Assembly (NCBI GenBank): GCA_003248755.1
Contig: QFQW01000002.1
Coordinates: 1 to 64,000, forward strand
From: Chryseobacterium sp.
GTDB taxonomy: Bacteria; Bacteroidota; Bacteroidia; Flavobacteriales; Weeksellaceae
Reading direction: 5' to 3'
DNA: 64,000 bases
In this document: positions 49,919 to 58,770 of the stretch, in pieces
Numbering within the stretch: position 1 is the stretch's first letter
How the letters are laid out: each line of letters starts with the position of its first letter
Position numbers and translations under genes: made by a program
Notes under the pieces: model-generated
Databases searched by the model: none
Seen by the model: only the letters and a program-made list of their open reading frames with translations
What the model was told of the DNA's origin: nothing

Positions 49919-51352
49919 TTACTTATCCTTTTCTTTCTCAATTTTTTCTATCATTTTTTCAGCATTACCGTTGGTTCCGCCAAGACTGATTGCTTTTTTA
50001 TAACTATCCAATGCCAAATCGTATTGCTTATTGGTATAATAGGCCTCTCCTAAACTATCGAAAAGGTTGGCATCTTTAGGAAACTCATTGGTAGCCAGTT
50101 TAAATATTGTTACTGATTCGTTGATTTTTCCGAGCTTTAATAGTTCATATCCTAATTTATTAAGTTCGCCCGGATTATCAAAGCTATATTCATTTTTAGA
50201 ATTTTCTTTAAGTAAATAGTAAGTCTCTATAGCTTTATTTACATTATTGAGAGCTTCTTTTCTTATCGCTTGATAAACAGATTTTTTAGGAATTTCATAA
50301 TCTTTTCCTAACATTAAATTATGAATAATATGCCCTAAATCCCAAACTCTATTCAGATTATTGGACACTAGAATTATTGTGATATTATTTTTAAAATCGT
50401 TTAAAAAGATGGATTCAAATTTATAAGAAACGCCATTGTGCCTTTGTAATTCTTCTTTTTCAAAGTATCTGCCAAGTGACCCACCTTCTTCTTTTGCGTA
50501 GGGATTATTCAACAAAGTTTGAAAAGATTCTTTGGATATTAAACGATTAGTATTCATCGCTTCGATCCATTTATATAAATCATTGATATCTACCCAAAGC
50601 CATCCACTAATAAAGTTCATTTCTGGGCATCTGGCATTGTCAAAATCATAGCAGGACGTTCGGTTTTTATAACCCGATTTGGGGTCAAAAACCGAATTTA
50701 TCATTTTTAAAGGTTTAACAATGTTTTTAATGACAAATTGCTGATAAGACATTCCCGTAACCTTTTCAATGATTCTTCTTTGCAAAAAGACGTTACTGTT
50801 ATCATATTTGTAACTGGTTCCCGGTTCAAAAAGTAGACTATCATTACTTCTCAAGATATTCCAGGCTTCTTCATCATTCTTAGGCGCAATTGGGTCGATT
50901 CGAGGAATACCGCTCGCATAATTGATAAGCTGTCTTACAGTAACTTTCTCTGCCCATTTTGGTAATCCCAGATTAAATTTAGATATGTTGTCATCAAGAT
51001 TAAGAAGTCTGCGTTCCACCAAAATCATAATGGCTACTGCATTAAATTCCTTAGCAATAGAGCCAATGTTGAATATTGATTTTTTATTTAAAGCAGTTTG
51101 TTTCGTTTCATCTGTATAACCAAATGATTTTTGATAGATGATCTTATTATTTTCAGCGACAAGGACATTCCCATTGAATAAACCTCTTTCATAGGATTTT
51201 GCCATTACAGAATCAATCTGATGGGCTTGTCTTTTTATAGTTTTATCAACTTTGACATCTGTTTTTTGTGGCTTAATGGGTTGAATGTTTTTCTCACTTT
51301 TTTGAGAAAATACATTTATTGAAAAAAGAAAGATTACAATTATATTTTTCAT
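49919..51352 (-). CDS. Beta-lactamase family serine hydrolase with C-terminal TPRs
   Basis: 477 residues with a signal peptide (KNIIVIFLFSINVFSQ). The class C beta-lactamase/DD-peptidase-like domain (about 45-350) has SIAK with Ser98 and Lys101, and the YxN element at Tyr183-Asp-Asn185 in YKYDNSN. The third motif (KTG-like) is not clear, with HNGVSYKFES in its place (HNG), as in many esterase-like members. The last ~110 residues carry TPR turns (LGYELLKLGKINESVTIFKLATNEFPKDANLFD in part, YYTNKQYDLALDSYKKAISLGG). No lipobox is present. Fused TPRs at the end of a penicillin-binding-like hydrolase are common in Bacteroidota; substrate unknown. Confidence 0.85.
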   Translation of the reverse strand: MKNIIVIFLFSINVFSQKSEKNIQPIKPQKTDVKVDKTIKRQAHQIDSVMAKSYERGLFNGNVLVAENNKIIYQKSFGYTDETKQTALNKKSIFNIGSIAKEFNAVAIMILVERRLLNLDDNISKFNLGLPKWAEKVTVRQLINYASGIPRIDPIAPKNDEEAWNILRSNDSLLFEPGTSYKYDNSNVFLQRRIIEKVTGMSYQQFVIKNIVKPLKMINSVFDPKSGYKNRTSCYDFDNARCPEMNFISGWLWVDINDLYKWIEAMNTNRLISKESFQTLLNNPYAKEEGGSLGRYFEKEELQRHNGVSYKFESIFLNDFKNNITIILVSNNLNRVWDLGHIIHNLMLGKDYEIPKKSVYQAIRKEALNNVNKAIETYYLLKENSKNEYSFDNPGELNKLGYELLKLGKINESVTIFKLATNEFPKDANLFDSLGEAYYTNKQYDLALDSYKKAISLGGTNGNAEKMIEKIEKEKDK

Positions 51353-51552
51353 TAGTAATTTTGAGTTTTACTTTACGACATTCTTTTAAGAAATTCTATG
51401 CAACAATTTTCTTGGGTGCTAGAGTTGCAGAAAACTTTTGAAGTCAATCCTATATTTATTTTTAGATTATTTTGATGCAAATATGCTTCAAAAAGGCTCA
51501 GGATACGACCGATTAAAAAAAATCGAACTCATTTTTGAAAAATAATTTGATC

Positions 51553-52689
51553 TTAGGAAGCTTGTTTTCTGTAATCTGTTGGCGTTTTTCCTGTATATTT
51601 TTTGAAAGAAGTATTAAACGAAGATTTTGAATTAAAGCCAACTTGATACAAAATTTCCAAAACAGTCAGTTCTTTTTGAGAAGGATCTTTAAGGATTTGC
51701 ATTGCCCTTTCAATTCTATATTCATTGACGAAATCGAAAAAGTGTTTATCCATATACAGATTGATCAAAGTCGACAAATCTTTAACGGGCATTTTTACTT
51801 GTTCTGATAAATCCTGAATGGTTAATGATGAATCTAAGTAAGGTTTTTTTTCCACCATAAAATCTTTTAAGAATTCTATCTGCTTATTTTTTTCATCATC
51901 TATTAATGGCGAAGATTTTTGCTTTGCAACAACTTCTGTAATTGGTTTTAGATCTGTATTTACTCCTCGAAAAAATCCCGGATTGTTTAACGCAACAAAT
52001 AGATACCAGCAGGTACAAAATAAAAATGCAAACCCATCAAGCGTTACGATCCAGGCTCTGATCTCTCCCAAACCAATAGTAAGAGTAACCAGCCATCTTA
52101 GAAGTACTAAAAAATGTAAGAGATAGTATAGAATTGTGATTCTGTAAAGAGCAATAATTACAGAAATATTCGGATTCGTATAATTTTCGAGATAGACTGT
52201 TCTGGACTTCCTAATAACCAAAAATGAAGCAATGAAATAAACTTGAAATAGTAATTCGAAAAGAATCTGGAAAAAATGTGTAATAGGCATTTGATTCATT
52301 GCCTTTATGAATTGCAATTTCAAAGCTGTATTTTCGAAATATATACCCTGCATTAAATACAAATTGTAAGCAACAAATGGGATAACGTGCAGTAAATGTT
52401 TTCGTTTTAATCGAAAATTCGAAAAACAAACGGACAATACATAGAGATAAAACGATGCCGGGACCAAATAGACAATACTCCAACGAAAAGCATTGAGGTT
52501 GATAAAATGATCTGGAATATGACGAATTAAAAATTTACAGGCGTCTAAGGCATTTCCAATAAGAAAAAAAGCAAAAAGGCGATTCCCTAATTTATATTTT
52601 GTTTTAACAGTCAACAAAAACAAGGCGAGAAGAAGCACCAAAAATATTCCTATAAATGCTGTTATTTCTAAAAACCCGTATCTGTCCAT
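51553..52689 (-). CDS. Membrane-bound AraC family regulator
   Basis: 378 residues. The first ~240 residues hold about seven membrane segments (for example ITAFIGIFLVLLLALFLLT, LLHFLVLLRWLVTLTIGL). The cytoplasmic C-terminal 110 residues are an AraC-type HTH: LTIQDLSEQVKMPVKDLSTLIN, then VLEILYQVGFNSKSSFNTSFKKYTGKTPTDYR. It probably senses an envelope or membrane signal directly. The signal is unknown. Divergent neighbours are the serine hydrolase (same strand, 200 bases downstream) and pirin (98 bases upstream), either of which could be regulated. Confidence 0.85.
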   Translation of the reverse strand: MDRYGFLEITAFIGIFLVLLLALFLLTVKTKYKLGNRLFAFFLIGNALDACKFLIRHIPDHFINLNAFRWSIVYLVPASFYLYVLSVCFSNFRLKRKHLLHVIPFVAYNLYLMQGIYFENTALKLQFIKAMNQMPITHFFQILFELLFQVYFIASFLVIRKSRTVYLENYTNPNISVIIALYRITILYYLLHFLVLLRWLVTLTIGLGEIRAWIVTLDGFAFLFCTCWYLFVALNNPGFFRGVNTDLKPITEVVAKQKSSPLIDDEKNKQIEFLKDFMVEKKPYLDSSLTIQDLSEQVKMPVKDLSTLINLYMDKHFFDFVNEYRIERAMQILKDPSQKELTVLEILYQVGFNSKSSFNTSFKKYTGKTPTDYRKQAS

Positions 52690-52786
52690 ATTTTGTTTTG
52701 ATGATGTCTAGCTCCAAATCGCAAGAATACAAACTTAAAGATATTAATCAAATAAAACGCTTCCGTTTTTTATAAGCTTTTGTGAT

Positions 52787-53689
52787 CTATTCCTTCAGTT
52801 TAATATTCTTATTCTGTGGCGGAAGAGGAACATAACCGTTATCATTAATCACTTTTGGAAACTCGTGATTGGCCCATTTTGTTTTGGCTTCTTCTATGAT
52901 TTCTCTGGAAGTTCCAACGAAATTCCAATAGATATACCTTGGTTCCGGAAAAGGTTCGCCTCCGAAAATATAAACTGTCGAATCTGGCTTCAAAATAAAA
53001 TGACAAAGTTTGGAATCTTTTGCAATCAGAATATGTTTTGGGTTGTAAAGATTGCCTTCACTTTCGATATTACCTTCCAAAATGTAAAGCGAAGATTCTC
53101 CAAAAAGGTAATCTCCCAGAATGATTTCCCTGTCTTCCTGAAGCGTGTTTTTGACTTCCAGGAAATAAAGCGGTGAGTAAGCAGGAACAGGAGATTTGCG
53201 TCCAAGAATCTCACCTGCGATCAATTTATAATCTACGCCATTATCTTTCCAGCTTGGGATATCTTCTTTGTTGATGTGGAAAAACTCGGGTTCCATTGTT
53301 TCCAGTTCTTTTGGGAGTGCTACCCAGATCTGTAGTCCATGAAGGTTTTTATCGGTTGTTCGCAGATATTCCGGTGTTCTTTCGGAATGGGCAACGCCTT
53401 TTCCGGCGGTCATCCAATTCACTGCGCCTTCTTTGATCTCAATCTCTGTCCCGAGTGAATCCCGGTGCATGATACCCCCTTCAAACAAAAAAGTGAGTGT
53501 AGAAAGTCCGATATGCGGATGTGGTGGGACATCCAGGTTTTCATAATCTTTGAGCGCAGCAGGCCCCATGTGGTCTATAAACACGAATGGTCCAACACTT
53601 CTTTTCTGAGTAAACGGTAACAATCTGCCAACTAAAAAGTTGCCGATATCCGCTGCTCTTTCCTCTATTATCATCTCGATATTTGACAT
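52787..53689 (-). CDS. Pirin family protein
   Basis: 300 residues with the bicupin architecture of pirins. The N-terminal cupin has the metal-site motif PHPHIGLSTLTFLFEGGIMHRDSLG and NWMTAGKGVAHSERTP (parts shown: PHPHIGL, MHRDS, HSER), in which His residues and Glu bind iron. The C-terminal domain has YILEGNIESEG and PDSTVYIFGGEPFPEPRYIYWNFVG; PFPEPRYIYWNFVG is a conserved end motif of the Chryseobacterium-type group. Some pirins dioxygenate quercetin; the role here is not determined. Both His-rich motifs are intact. Confidence 0.9.
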   Translation of the reverse strand: MSNIEMIIEERAADIGNFLVGRLLPFTQKRSVGPFVFIDHMGPAALKDYENLDVPPHPHIGLSTLTFLFEGGIMHRDSLGTEIEIKEGAVNWMTAGKGVAHSERTPEYLRTTDKNLHGLQIWVALPKELETMEPEFFHINKEDIPSWKDNGVDYKLIAGEILGRKSPVPAYSPLYFLEVKNTLQEDREIILGDYLFGESSLYILEGNIESEGNLYNPKHILIAKDSKLCHFILKPDSTVYIFGGEPFPEPRYIYWNFVGTSREIIEEAKTKWANHEFPKVINDNGYVPLPPQNKNIKLKE

Positions 53690-53805
53690 AATTTCATTTT
53701 TAAATTTGATTTAAAATTAAGGATTTAACTTTAAGAATGAATTAATAATTTTCAAACTTAAAGTATGCAAAAGTTTTTTTAAAACCTAATGCCTTTAAGG
53801 TTATT

Positions 53806-53861
53806 TTGTCATTCCGTGGGAATCTCGACAGTTGTGTTTAGATTCTTTCAGAATAACAAAC
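53806..53861. repeat. Family B repeat, degraded
   Basis: GTCATTCCGTGGGAATCTCG (53809-53828), then a right arm AGATTCTTTCAGAATAACAAAC. The right arm has lost most pairing, so this is a decayed copy of the palindrome at 5715-5763. Confidence 0.65.
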
Positions 53862-53892
53862 TTTGTGGTTAATGACAAATGCTGATTCGAAG

Positions 53893-53980
53893 CTGGAACC
53901 TGCAGCCCGACTTGAACGGAGCTCATCCGCCAGAGGTGGATAGCGGGAGTGGAAGGCGGAAAAGCTGCCCAAATAATTTT
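53893..53980 (+). repeat. Dispersed intergenic repeat, family C
   Basis: CCTGCAGCCCGACTTGAACG, then GGAGTGGAAGGCGGAAAAGC and TGCCCAAATAATTTT. The beginning equals the copy at 13449; its middle TCCGCCAGAGGTGGA forms a small hairpin. The gap to rseP holds otherwise only the promoter. Confidence 0.65.
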
Positions 53981-54047
53981 AATAACTTGTCAACTGATGA
54001 CTTTTTGACAAAGATTTTTCATTGGTACAGTTTCTGACTGAAATGAT

Positions 54048-54055
54048 TACCTTTG
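54048..54055 (+). promoter_or_regulatory. rseP -7 box
   Basis: TACCTTTG followed by CG, 26 bases before the ATG at 54082. Confidence 0.55.
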
Positions 54056-54081
54056 CGTACCTATAATTTTAAAACATATTA

Positions 54082-55563
54082 ATGGAATTAGCATTAAAGA
54101 TATTTCAGTTTGTACTGAGCATCTCTATTCTTGTAACTTTACACGAGATCGGGCACTTTTTGCCGGCGAAATGGTTCAAAACCAAAGTAGACAAATTCTT
54201 TTTATTTTTCGACCCTTATTTTTCCATCTTCGCTATGAAGAAGATCAATGGAAAATGGCAATATAAATTCCTTTCCAAAAACCAACCGACTGAAGAAGAG
54301 GTGGAAATAGATGGGAAAAAAGTGCTTCAGCCTATCGATATTTCTGCACTTCCGGACGATGACTGGAGAAAGCACGAAGGTGTGAAATACGGAATCGGAT
54401 GGCTTCCTTTCGGTGGTTATGTGAAAATCGCCGGAATGGTGGATGAAAGTATGGACACCGAACAACTGAAAAAACCGGCGCAACCGTGGGAGTTTCGGGC
54501 AAAACCGGCTTGGCAGAGACTGATAATTATGCTTGGTGGTGTAACGGTGAATTTCTTTTTGGCTTGGTTGATTTTTGGTTCATTATCTTATTTTTACGGA
54601 GAGGAGAATTACGATACCGAGAAACTTGGCGGAAAAATGTATTATTCTGAGCCATCATTAAAAATGGGTTTTGAAAATGGTGATAAAATCTTAAAGGTTG
54701 ATGGCAAAGTTCAAAAGGACTTTGATAAATTATCTTTGGATGTCCTGTTAAGTGATAACGTAACTGTTCTAAGAAACGGAAAAGAAGTGACTTTCCCAAC
54801 AAATGACGAAGGAAAAGCATTGGTTTTGCAGGCTGAAACACCTAAGGCTTTCCTAATGCCAAGAATTGCACCAATAGTTGATACTATTCGCCAAAAATCT
54901 ACATCGGATGCTGGACTTAAACTTGGTGATAAAATTCTTAGCATCGATAATCAGAAAATTAATTATTATGATGAATTAGCACCTATCGTTTCCAAAAAAG
55001 CAGGAAAGAAAATAGATGTTTTGGTTAATCGTAATCAAACTTTGATTCCATTATCTATTCCCGTGGATAAAGAAGGAAAAATTGGGGTTGGTTCTTTCAA
55101 AGATTACAAAAAGATGATAACTTTGAACCATTATTCTATTTCTGAGGCTATCGGACGAGGTTATATACGAACTATTGAAAGTTTGACTTATCAGATAAAG
55201 CAATTCAAATTAATTTTCAATAAAACCATTAAAGGTTATAAGAAAGTAGGCGGACCTATCGCTATTGTTAATAATATGCATGTAGACAAAAATAAAGATG
55301 GGGGACTTTCCATCAACTGGCACGAGTTCTGGGCTTTTACGGCTAAGTTTTCTGTTTGGTTGGCATTTCTTAATCTGATTCCGATTCCAGGATTAGATGG
55401 TGGCCACGTTCTGTTTACATTATGGGAAATTATTACCAGAAAACCAGTGCCACAGAAAATATTGGAAAACGCACAAATGGTAGGTGTAATTTTCTTGTTA
55501 GGCCTTATGGCGTTAATATTTGGAAATGATATAGTTAAGCTGATAGCGCAAGCTTTGGGCTAA
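54082..55563 (+). CDS. rseP: RIP metalloprotease RseP (site-2 protease)
   Basis: 493 residues. The zinc motif HEIGH (21-25) lies in the first membrane helix and the third ligand is in LDGGHVLF in the C-terminal helix (about residue 437). Between them are two PDZ-like regions; the second contains GLKLGDKILSIDNQ, a clear ligand-loop. The family cleaves membrane-anchored anti-sigma factors and signal peptide remnants. The protein is longer than the Escherichia coli enzyme by about 45 residues. It is followed after 85 bases by the tRNA-Asn gene. No sigma factor or anti-sigma gene is adjacent. Confidence 0.93.
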   Translation: MELALKIFQFVLSISILVTLHEIGHFLPAKWFKTKVDKFFLFFDPYFSIFAMKKINGKWQYKFLSKNQPTEEEVEIDGKKVLQPIDISALPDDDWRKHEGVKYGIGWLPFGGYVKIAGMVDESMDTEQLKKPAQPWEFRAKPAWQRLIIMLGGVTVNFFLAWLIFGSLSYFYGEENYDTEKLGGKMYYSEPSLKMGFENGDKILKVDGKVQKDFDKLSLDVLLSDNVTVLRNGKEVTFPTNDEGKALVLQAETPKAFLMPRIAPIVDTIRQKSTSDAGLKLGDKILSIDNQKINYYDELAPIVSKKAGKKIDVLVNRNQTLIPLSIPVDKEGKIGVGSFKDYKKMITLNHYSISEAIGRGYIRTIESLTYQIKQFKLIFNKTIKGYKKVGGPIAIVNNMHVDKNKDGGLSINWHEFWAFTAKFSVWLAFLNLIPIPGLDGGHVLFTLWEIITRKPVPQKILENAQMVGVIFLLGLMALIFGNDIVKLIAQALG

Positions 55564-55591
55564 AAAAATTAAAAAAAGTTTCAAAAAAAGT

Positions 55592-55622
55592 TTTGGAGTT
55601 TTTAAAAAAGTTTCTATATTTG
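55592..55622 (+). promoter_or_regulatory. tRNA-Asn promoter, TTTG-N19-TAnnTTTG
   Basis: TTTG (55592-55595) and TATATTTG (55615-55622) are 19 bases apart, the textbook Bacteroidota primary sigma spacing, 26 bases before the tRNA. Confidence 0.8.
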
Positions 55623-55648
55623 CACACGCTTAAAGCAAAAAGAAACAT

Positions 55649-55722
55649 TCCTCTTTAGCTCAGTTGGTTAGAGCATCTGACTGTTAATCAGAGGGTCGCT
55701 GGTTCGAGCCCAGCAAGAGGAG
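55649..55722 (+). tRNA. tRNA-Asn (anticodon GTT)
   Basis: 74 bases. The acceptor stem TCCTCTT pairs with AAGAGGA, the anticodon loop CTGTTAA holds GTT within the TCTGA/TCAGA stem, and the T arm has GCTGGTTCGAGCCCAGC. Discriminator is G and CCA is not encoded. It reads AAU/AAC. A hairpin terminator follows directly. Confidence 0.97.
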
Positions 55723-55723
55723 C

Positions 55724-55756
55724 AAAACCACTAGATTAGTCTGGTGGTTTTTTTGT
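55724..55756 (+). terminator. tRNA-Asn terminator
   Basis: ACCACTAGA and TCTGGTGGT form a stem with one G-T wobble, loop TTAG, followed by a T run. Confidence 0.85.
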
Positions 55757-55943
55757 GTATTTATTTCAAATAATTTTGGTTTTGATAGTAAGCAATATTC
55801 TTGTGGATAAGAATCAATATTAAAAGTTTGTTAAATATTATTATTGTAACATCAAAACGCTTATTTTTGTATGGTTATTGATTTAATCTATTAAAATTAA
55901 GTTTAATTTTATTTAAATTAATATAATTACAAAAATTAACATC

Positions 55944-56609
55944 TTGGCAAAGTCTTACGGGGATATTTTTGAGAACAATAAAAAGTGGGTAGCATCAAAG
56001 CTATCTACTAATCCGGAGTATTTTCATGAGCTGTCTAAAACACAAAATCCAGAATATCTTTACATTGGTTGCTCAGATAGTCGTGTAACTGCAGAAGATA
56101 TGATGGGAGCAGAACCGGGGGAAGTTTTTGTTCACCGGAATGTTGCCAATGTTGTAAATACTTTGGATATGAGTTCAACAGCTGTTATTCAATATGCTGT
56201 GGAACATCTAAAAGTGAAGCATGTTATTGTCTGTGGACATTATAACTGTGGTGGAGTTAAAGCCGCAATGTCATCTCAAGATCTCGGACTAATGAATCCA
56301 TGGCTTAGAACAATCAGAGATGTGTATAGATTGCATCATGTGGAACTGGATGATATAAAAGACGAAGCCAAAAGATACGACAGGCTTGTTGAGCTGAATG
56401 TTCAAGAACAATGCATCAATGTAATAAAAATGGCTTGTGTTCAGGAACGTTATATATTGGAAGAACATCCGGTTGTTCACGGATGGATTTTCGATTTAAG
56501 AACTGGTAATATTATCGATTTGGAAATTGATTTTGAAAAAATCTTAAAAGATATACAGAAGATATATAACCTCACGGATTCTGACTGGGTAATGAGCAGA
56601 AAAAAATAA
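55944..56609 (+). CDS. can: Beta-carbonic anhydrase
   Basis: 221 residues from a TTG start, chosen because AKSYGDIFENNKKWV is the normal family beginning and no ATG fits. Zinc ligands are Cys43, His99 and Cys102 (CSDSR and GHYNCGG), with Asp45 and Arg47 as the catalytic dyad. The enzyme interconverts CO2 and bicarbonate in the cytoplasm. It precedes a small secreted gene, a SulP transporter and a second carbonic anhydrase in the same direction. Upstream is a 220-base AT-rich gap after the tRNA. Confidence 0.93.
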   Translation: MAKSYGDIFENNKKWVASKLSTNPEYFHELSKTQNPEYLYIGCSDSRVTAEDMMGAEPGEVFVHRNVANVVNTLDMSSTAVIQYAVEHLKVKHVIVCGHYNCGGVKAAMSSQDLGLMNPWLRTIRDVYRLHHVELDDIKDEAKRYDRLVELNVQEQCINVIKMACVQERYILEEHPVVHGWIFDLRTGNIIDLEIDFEKILKDIQKIYNLTDSDWVMSRKK

Positions 56610-56625
56610 GTTCTTCAAATAGAAT

Positions 56626-56925
56626 ATGAAGCATTTGAGTATTATAACATTAATGGTTTTTCTAAACTTTACTGCACTTCCAGGAGTTGCCGTAATATTT
56701 GGTTGGGATCTACCAAGAACTAATGTTGTAATCAATGAAGAGGAACAACATTCTAATAATACAATAATTATCTACGAAAAAACGATTCCAAAAATGATGG
56801 ATATCCACGATTTCATCAAGTTTTTCGAATTAGATACACATAAAAAAATTACTGTAAGCAGGGAAACAAAACTATATTTTCCTCCTCAGCTTAGTATATT
56901 CTCTCCCCCTCCGGAAGTAATATAA
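56626..56925 (+). CDS. Small secreted protein in carbonic anhydrase cluster, unknown
   Basis: 99 residues. A signal peptide (KHLSIITLMVFLNFTALPGVA) precedes about 78 residues with no recognised fold. There are no Cys. The middle is acidic and polar (NEEEQHSNNTIIIYEKT) and the end is rich in Pro and Phe (KLYFPPQLSIFSPPPEV). The start is 16 bases after the carbonic anhydrase stop, so the two are probably co-transcribed. The gene may be lineage-specific. Whether it binds or anchors the transporter is speculation. Confidence 0.55.
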   Translation: MKHLSIITLMVFLNFTALPGVAVIFGWDLPRTNVVINEEEQHSNNTIIIYEKTIPKMMDIHDFIKFFELDTHKKITVSRETKLYFPPQLSIFSPPPEVI

Positions 56926-57117
56926 ATAACACTATTTCTAAAACATCTTTAGAATCATATTTATCCGTTTGTTAAAGGAAACAAAAGGGAAATGATTTTA
57001 TATGATTCATTACTAAAATATTGATTTATTATAATCAATTACATCTGTTATTTATATTTATGAAGTCATCTCGAGCCAGATGATAACATAAGACAAATAA
57101 AAATATATTATTTTCTT

Positions 57118-58713
57118 ATGAAAAAGTCAACATCTTTGTTTGGAGGTATCAAAGAAAACTTTCCATCCGGATTAGTCGTATTCCTTGTAGCATTACCATT
57201 ATGCCTAGGAATTGCATTGGCGTCAGGAGCACCTCCATTATCTGGCATCATTGCAGGTATTATTGGGGGAATTGTAGTAGGTTCAATCAGTAATTCTAAT
57301 ATTTCTGTTTCCGGACCTGCTGCGGGCCTTACTGCTATTGTTTTAGTTGCTATTACAGATATTGGTGCTTTTGAATTATTTCTTTGTGCAGGAATTATCG
57401 CAGGAATCATTCAGCTAATTCTGGGATTTGTACGAGCAGGAAGTATTTCAAATTATTTTCCGAACAATGTTATCGAAGGAATGTTAGCCGGTATTGGAAT
57501 CATTATTATACTGAAGCAGCTTTCACACGCCGTGGGATTTGATAAAGATTACGAAGGACACGAATCTCTTTTTGACAATGGAATTAATTTCGGGTATTTT
57601 TCTGAATTATTAGGAGCTATACATCCGGGTGCTGTTATAGTAACTTTAATTTCTATGGGTATTTTGTTGGCATGGGATCATATTCCCAGCCTTAAAAGAC
57701 TCAAACTTTTACCCGGTGCATTGGTTGCAGTGATCGGAGGAATTTTAATCAACGAGTTATTTAAACTTACCGGAAGTTCTTTAGCCATTTCTTCAAAACA
57801 TTTGGTTACGCTTCCCACACCAACAACTTTGGATGAATTCAAAGATCTAGTGACCTTTCCGGATTTTGCCGGATTTACAAATCCTAAGGTATGGATCACG
57901 GGTGCCACAATAGCAATTGTAGCATCTATCGAAACTTTACTTTGTATAGAGGCCTCTGATAGACTAGATATAAGAAGAAGAATCACGGATACAAATCTTG
58001 AACTTAAAGCTCAAGGAATAGGAAACGTAATAAGCTCTTTTATTGGAGGATTACCAATGACATCTGTTGTTGTAAGGAGCTCTGCCAATGCTAATGCCGG
58101 TGCGACGTCAAAAGTATCTGCAATTATCCATGGTGTTTTATTGTTGCTTTGTGTACTGACGATTCCTGTTGTTTTAAATTTGATTCCGTTGGCAACATTG
58201 GCAGCTGTACTGATTTTGGTAGGATATAAATTAGCGAAGCCAGCAACCTTCAAACACTTTTGGCATAATGGAAAGTATCAGTTTATTCCTTTTGTGGCAA
58301 CCGTTGTTGCTGTTGTAGCAACAGATCTTTTGAAAGGTGTTGGGATTGGGCTGCTGATCTCCATTGTTTATATCTTGCAAGGAAATATGAAACGAGCCTA
58401 TTACCTTAGCCGAGAAACACTTAACGATGCTGATGAGATTACAATCAAATTGGCAGAAGAAGTTTCTTTCCTCAATAAAGCAGCGATTAAGAAAACATTA
58501 AAAAATATCAAGTCGGGATCGAAGGTAATCATCGATGCCAAAACGACTTCTTATATCACAACAGATGTACTGGAAATGATACAGGATTTTGCAAACGTAA
58601 GAGCAAAAGAAGAAGACATCGATGTTGAATTAGTAGGATTCAAAACTTCGTATAGAGACTATGCGAGCGATCAGGATTCTCATGTGGTGGTAACACATAA
58701 AAGAGCCATGTAA
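57118..58713 (+). CDS. SulP family anion transporter with STAS domain
   Basis: 531 residues. The membrane region (about 10-410) has 12 or more helices; the Sulp signature lies near the start (SGLVVFLVALPLCLGIALASGAPP, shown by LVVFLVALPLCLGIALA) followed by GIIAGIIGGIVVGSISNSNISVSGPAAGLTA, in which SVSGPAAG is the substrate-site loop. A cytoplasmic STAS domain (about 430-531) ends the protein. Substrates of this family include sulphate, bicarbonate and dicarboxylates. With a carbonic anhydrase on each side, bicarbonate is the likeliest substrate, but this is inference. The downstream carbonic anhydrase begins 57 bases later. Confidence 0.9.
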   Translation: MKKSTSLFGGIKENFPSGLVVFLVALPLCLGIALASGAPPLSGIIAGIIGGIVVGSISNSNISVSGPAAGLTAIVLVAITDIGAFELFLCAGIIAGIIQLILGFVRAGSISNYFPNNVIEGMLAGIGIIIILKQLSHAVGFDKDYEGHESLFDNGINFGYFSELLGAIHPGAVIVTLISMGILLAWDHIPSLKRLKLLPGALVAVIGGILINELFKLTGSSLAISSKHLVTLPTPTTLDEFKDLVTFPDFAGFTNPKVWITGATIAIVASIETLLCIEASDRLDIRRRITDTNLELKAQGIGNVISSFIGGLPMTSVVVRSSANANAGATSKVSAIIHGVLLLLCVLTIPVVLNLIPLATLAAVLILVGYKLAKPATFKHFWHNGKYQFIPFVATVVAVVATDLLKGVGIGLLISIVYILQGNMKRAYYLSRETLNDADEITIKLAEEVSFLNKAAIKKTLKNIKSGSKVIIDAKTTSYITTDVLEMIQDFANVRAKEEDIDVELVGFKTSYRDYASDQDSHVVVTHKRAM

Positions 58714-58770
58714 ATCAATCCGTTTTAATTATTAACAATTAAAGCACACACATTTAAAATTTAAAAAAAT

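Noticed and set aside
55802..55810. TGTGGATAA, a perfect DnaA box, between tRNA-Asn and carbonic anhydrase
   Set aside because: It stands alone with no second box nearby. Single perfect 9-mers are expected by chance in a 64 kb AT-rich window.
56926..57117. Possible gene in the gap before the SulP transporter
   Set aside because: No frame of convincing length or composition was seen; only AT-rich spacer.
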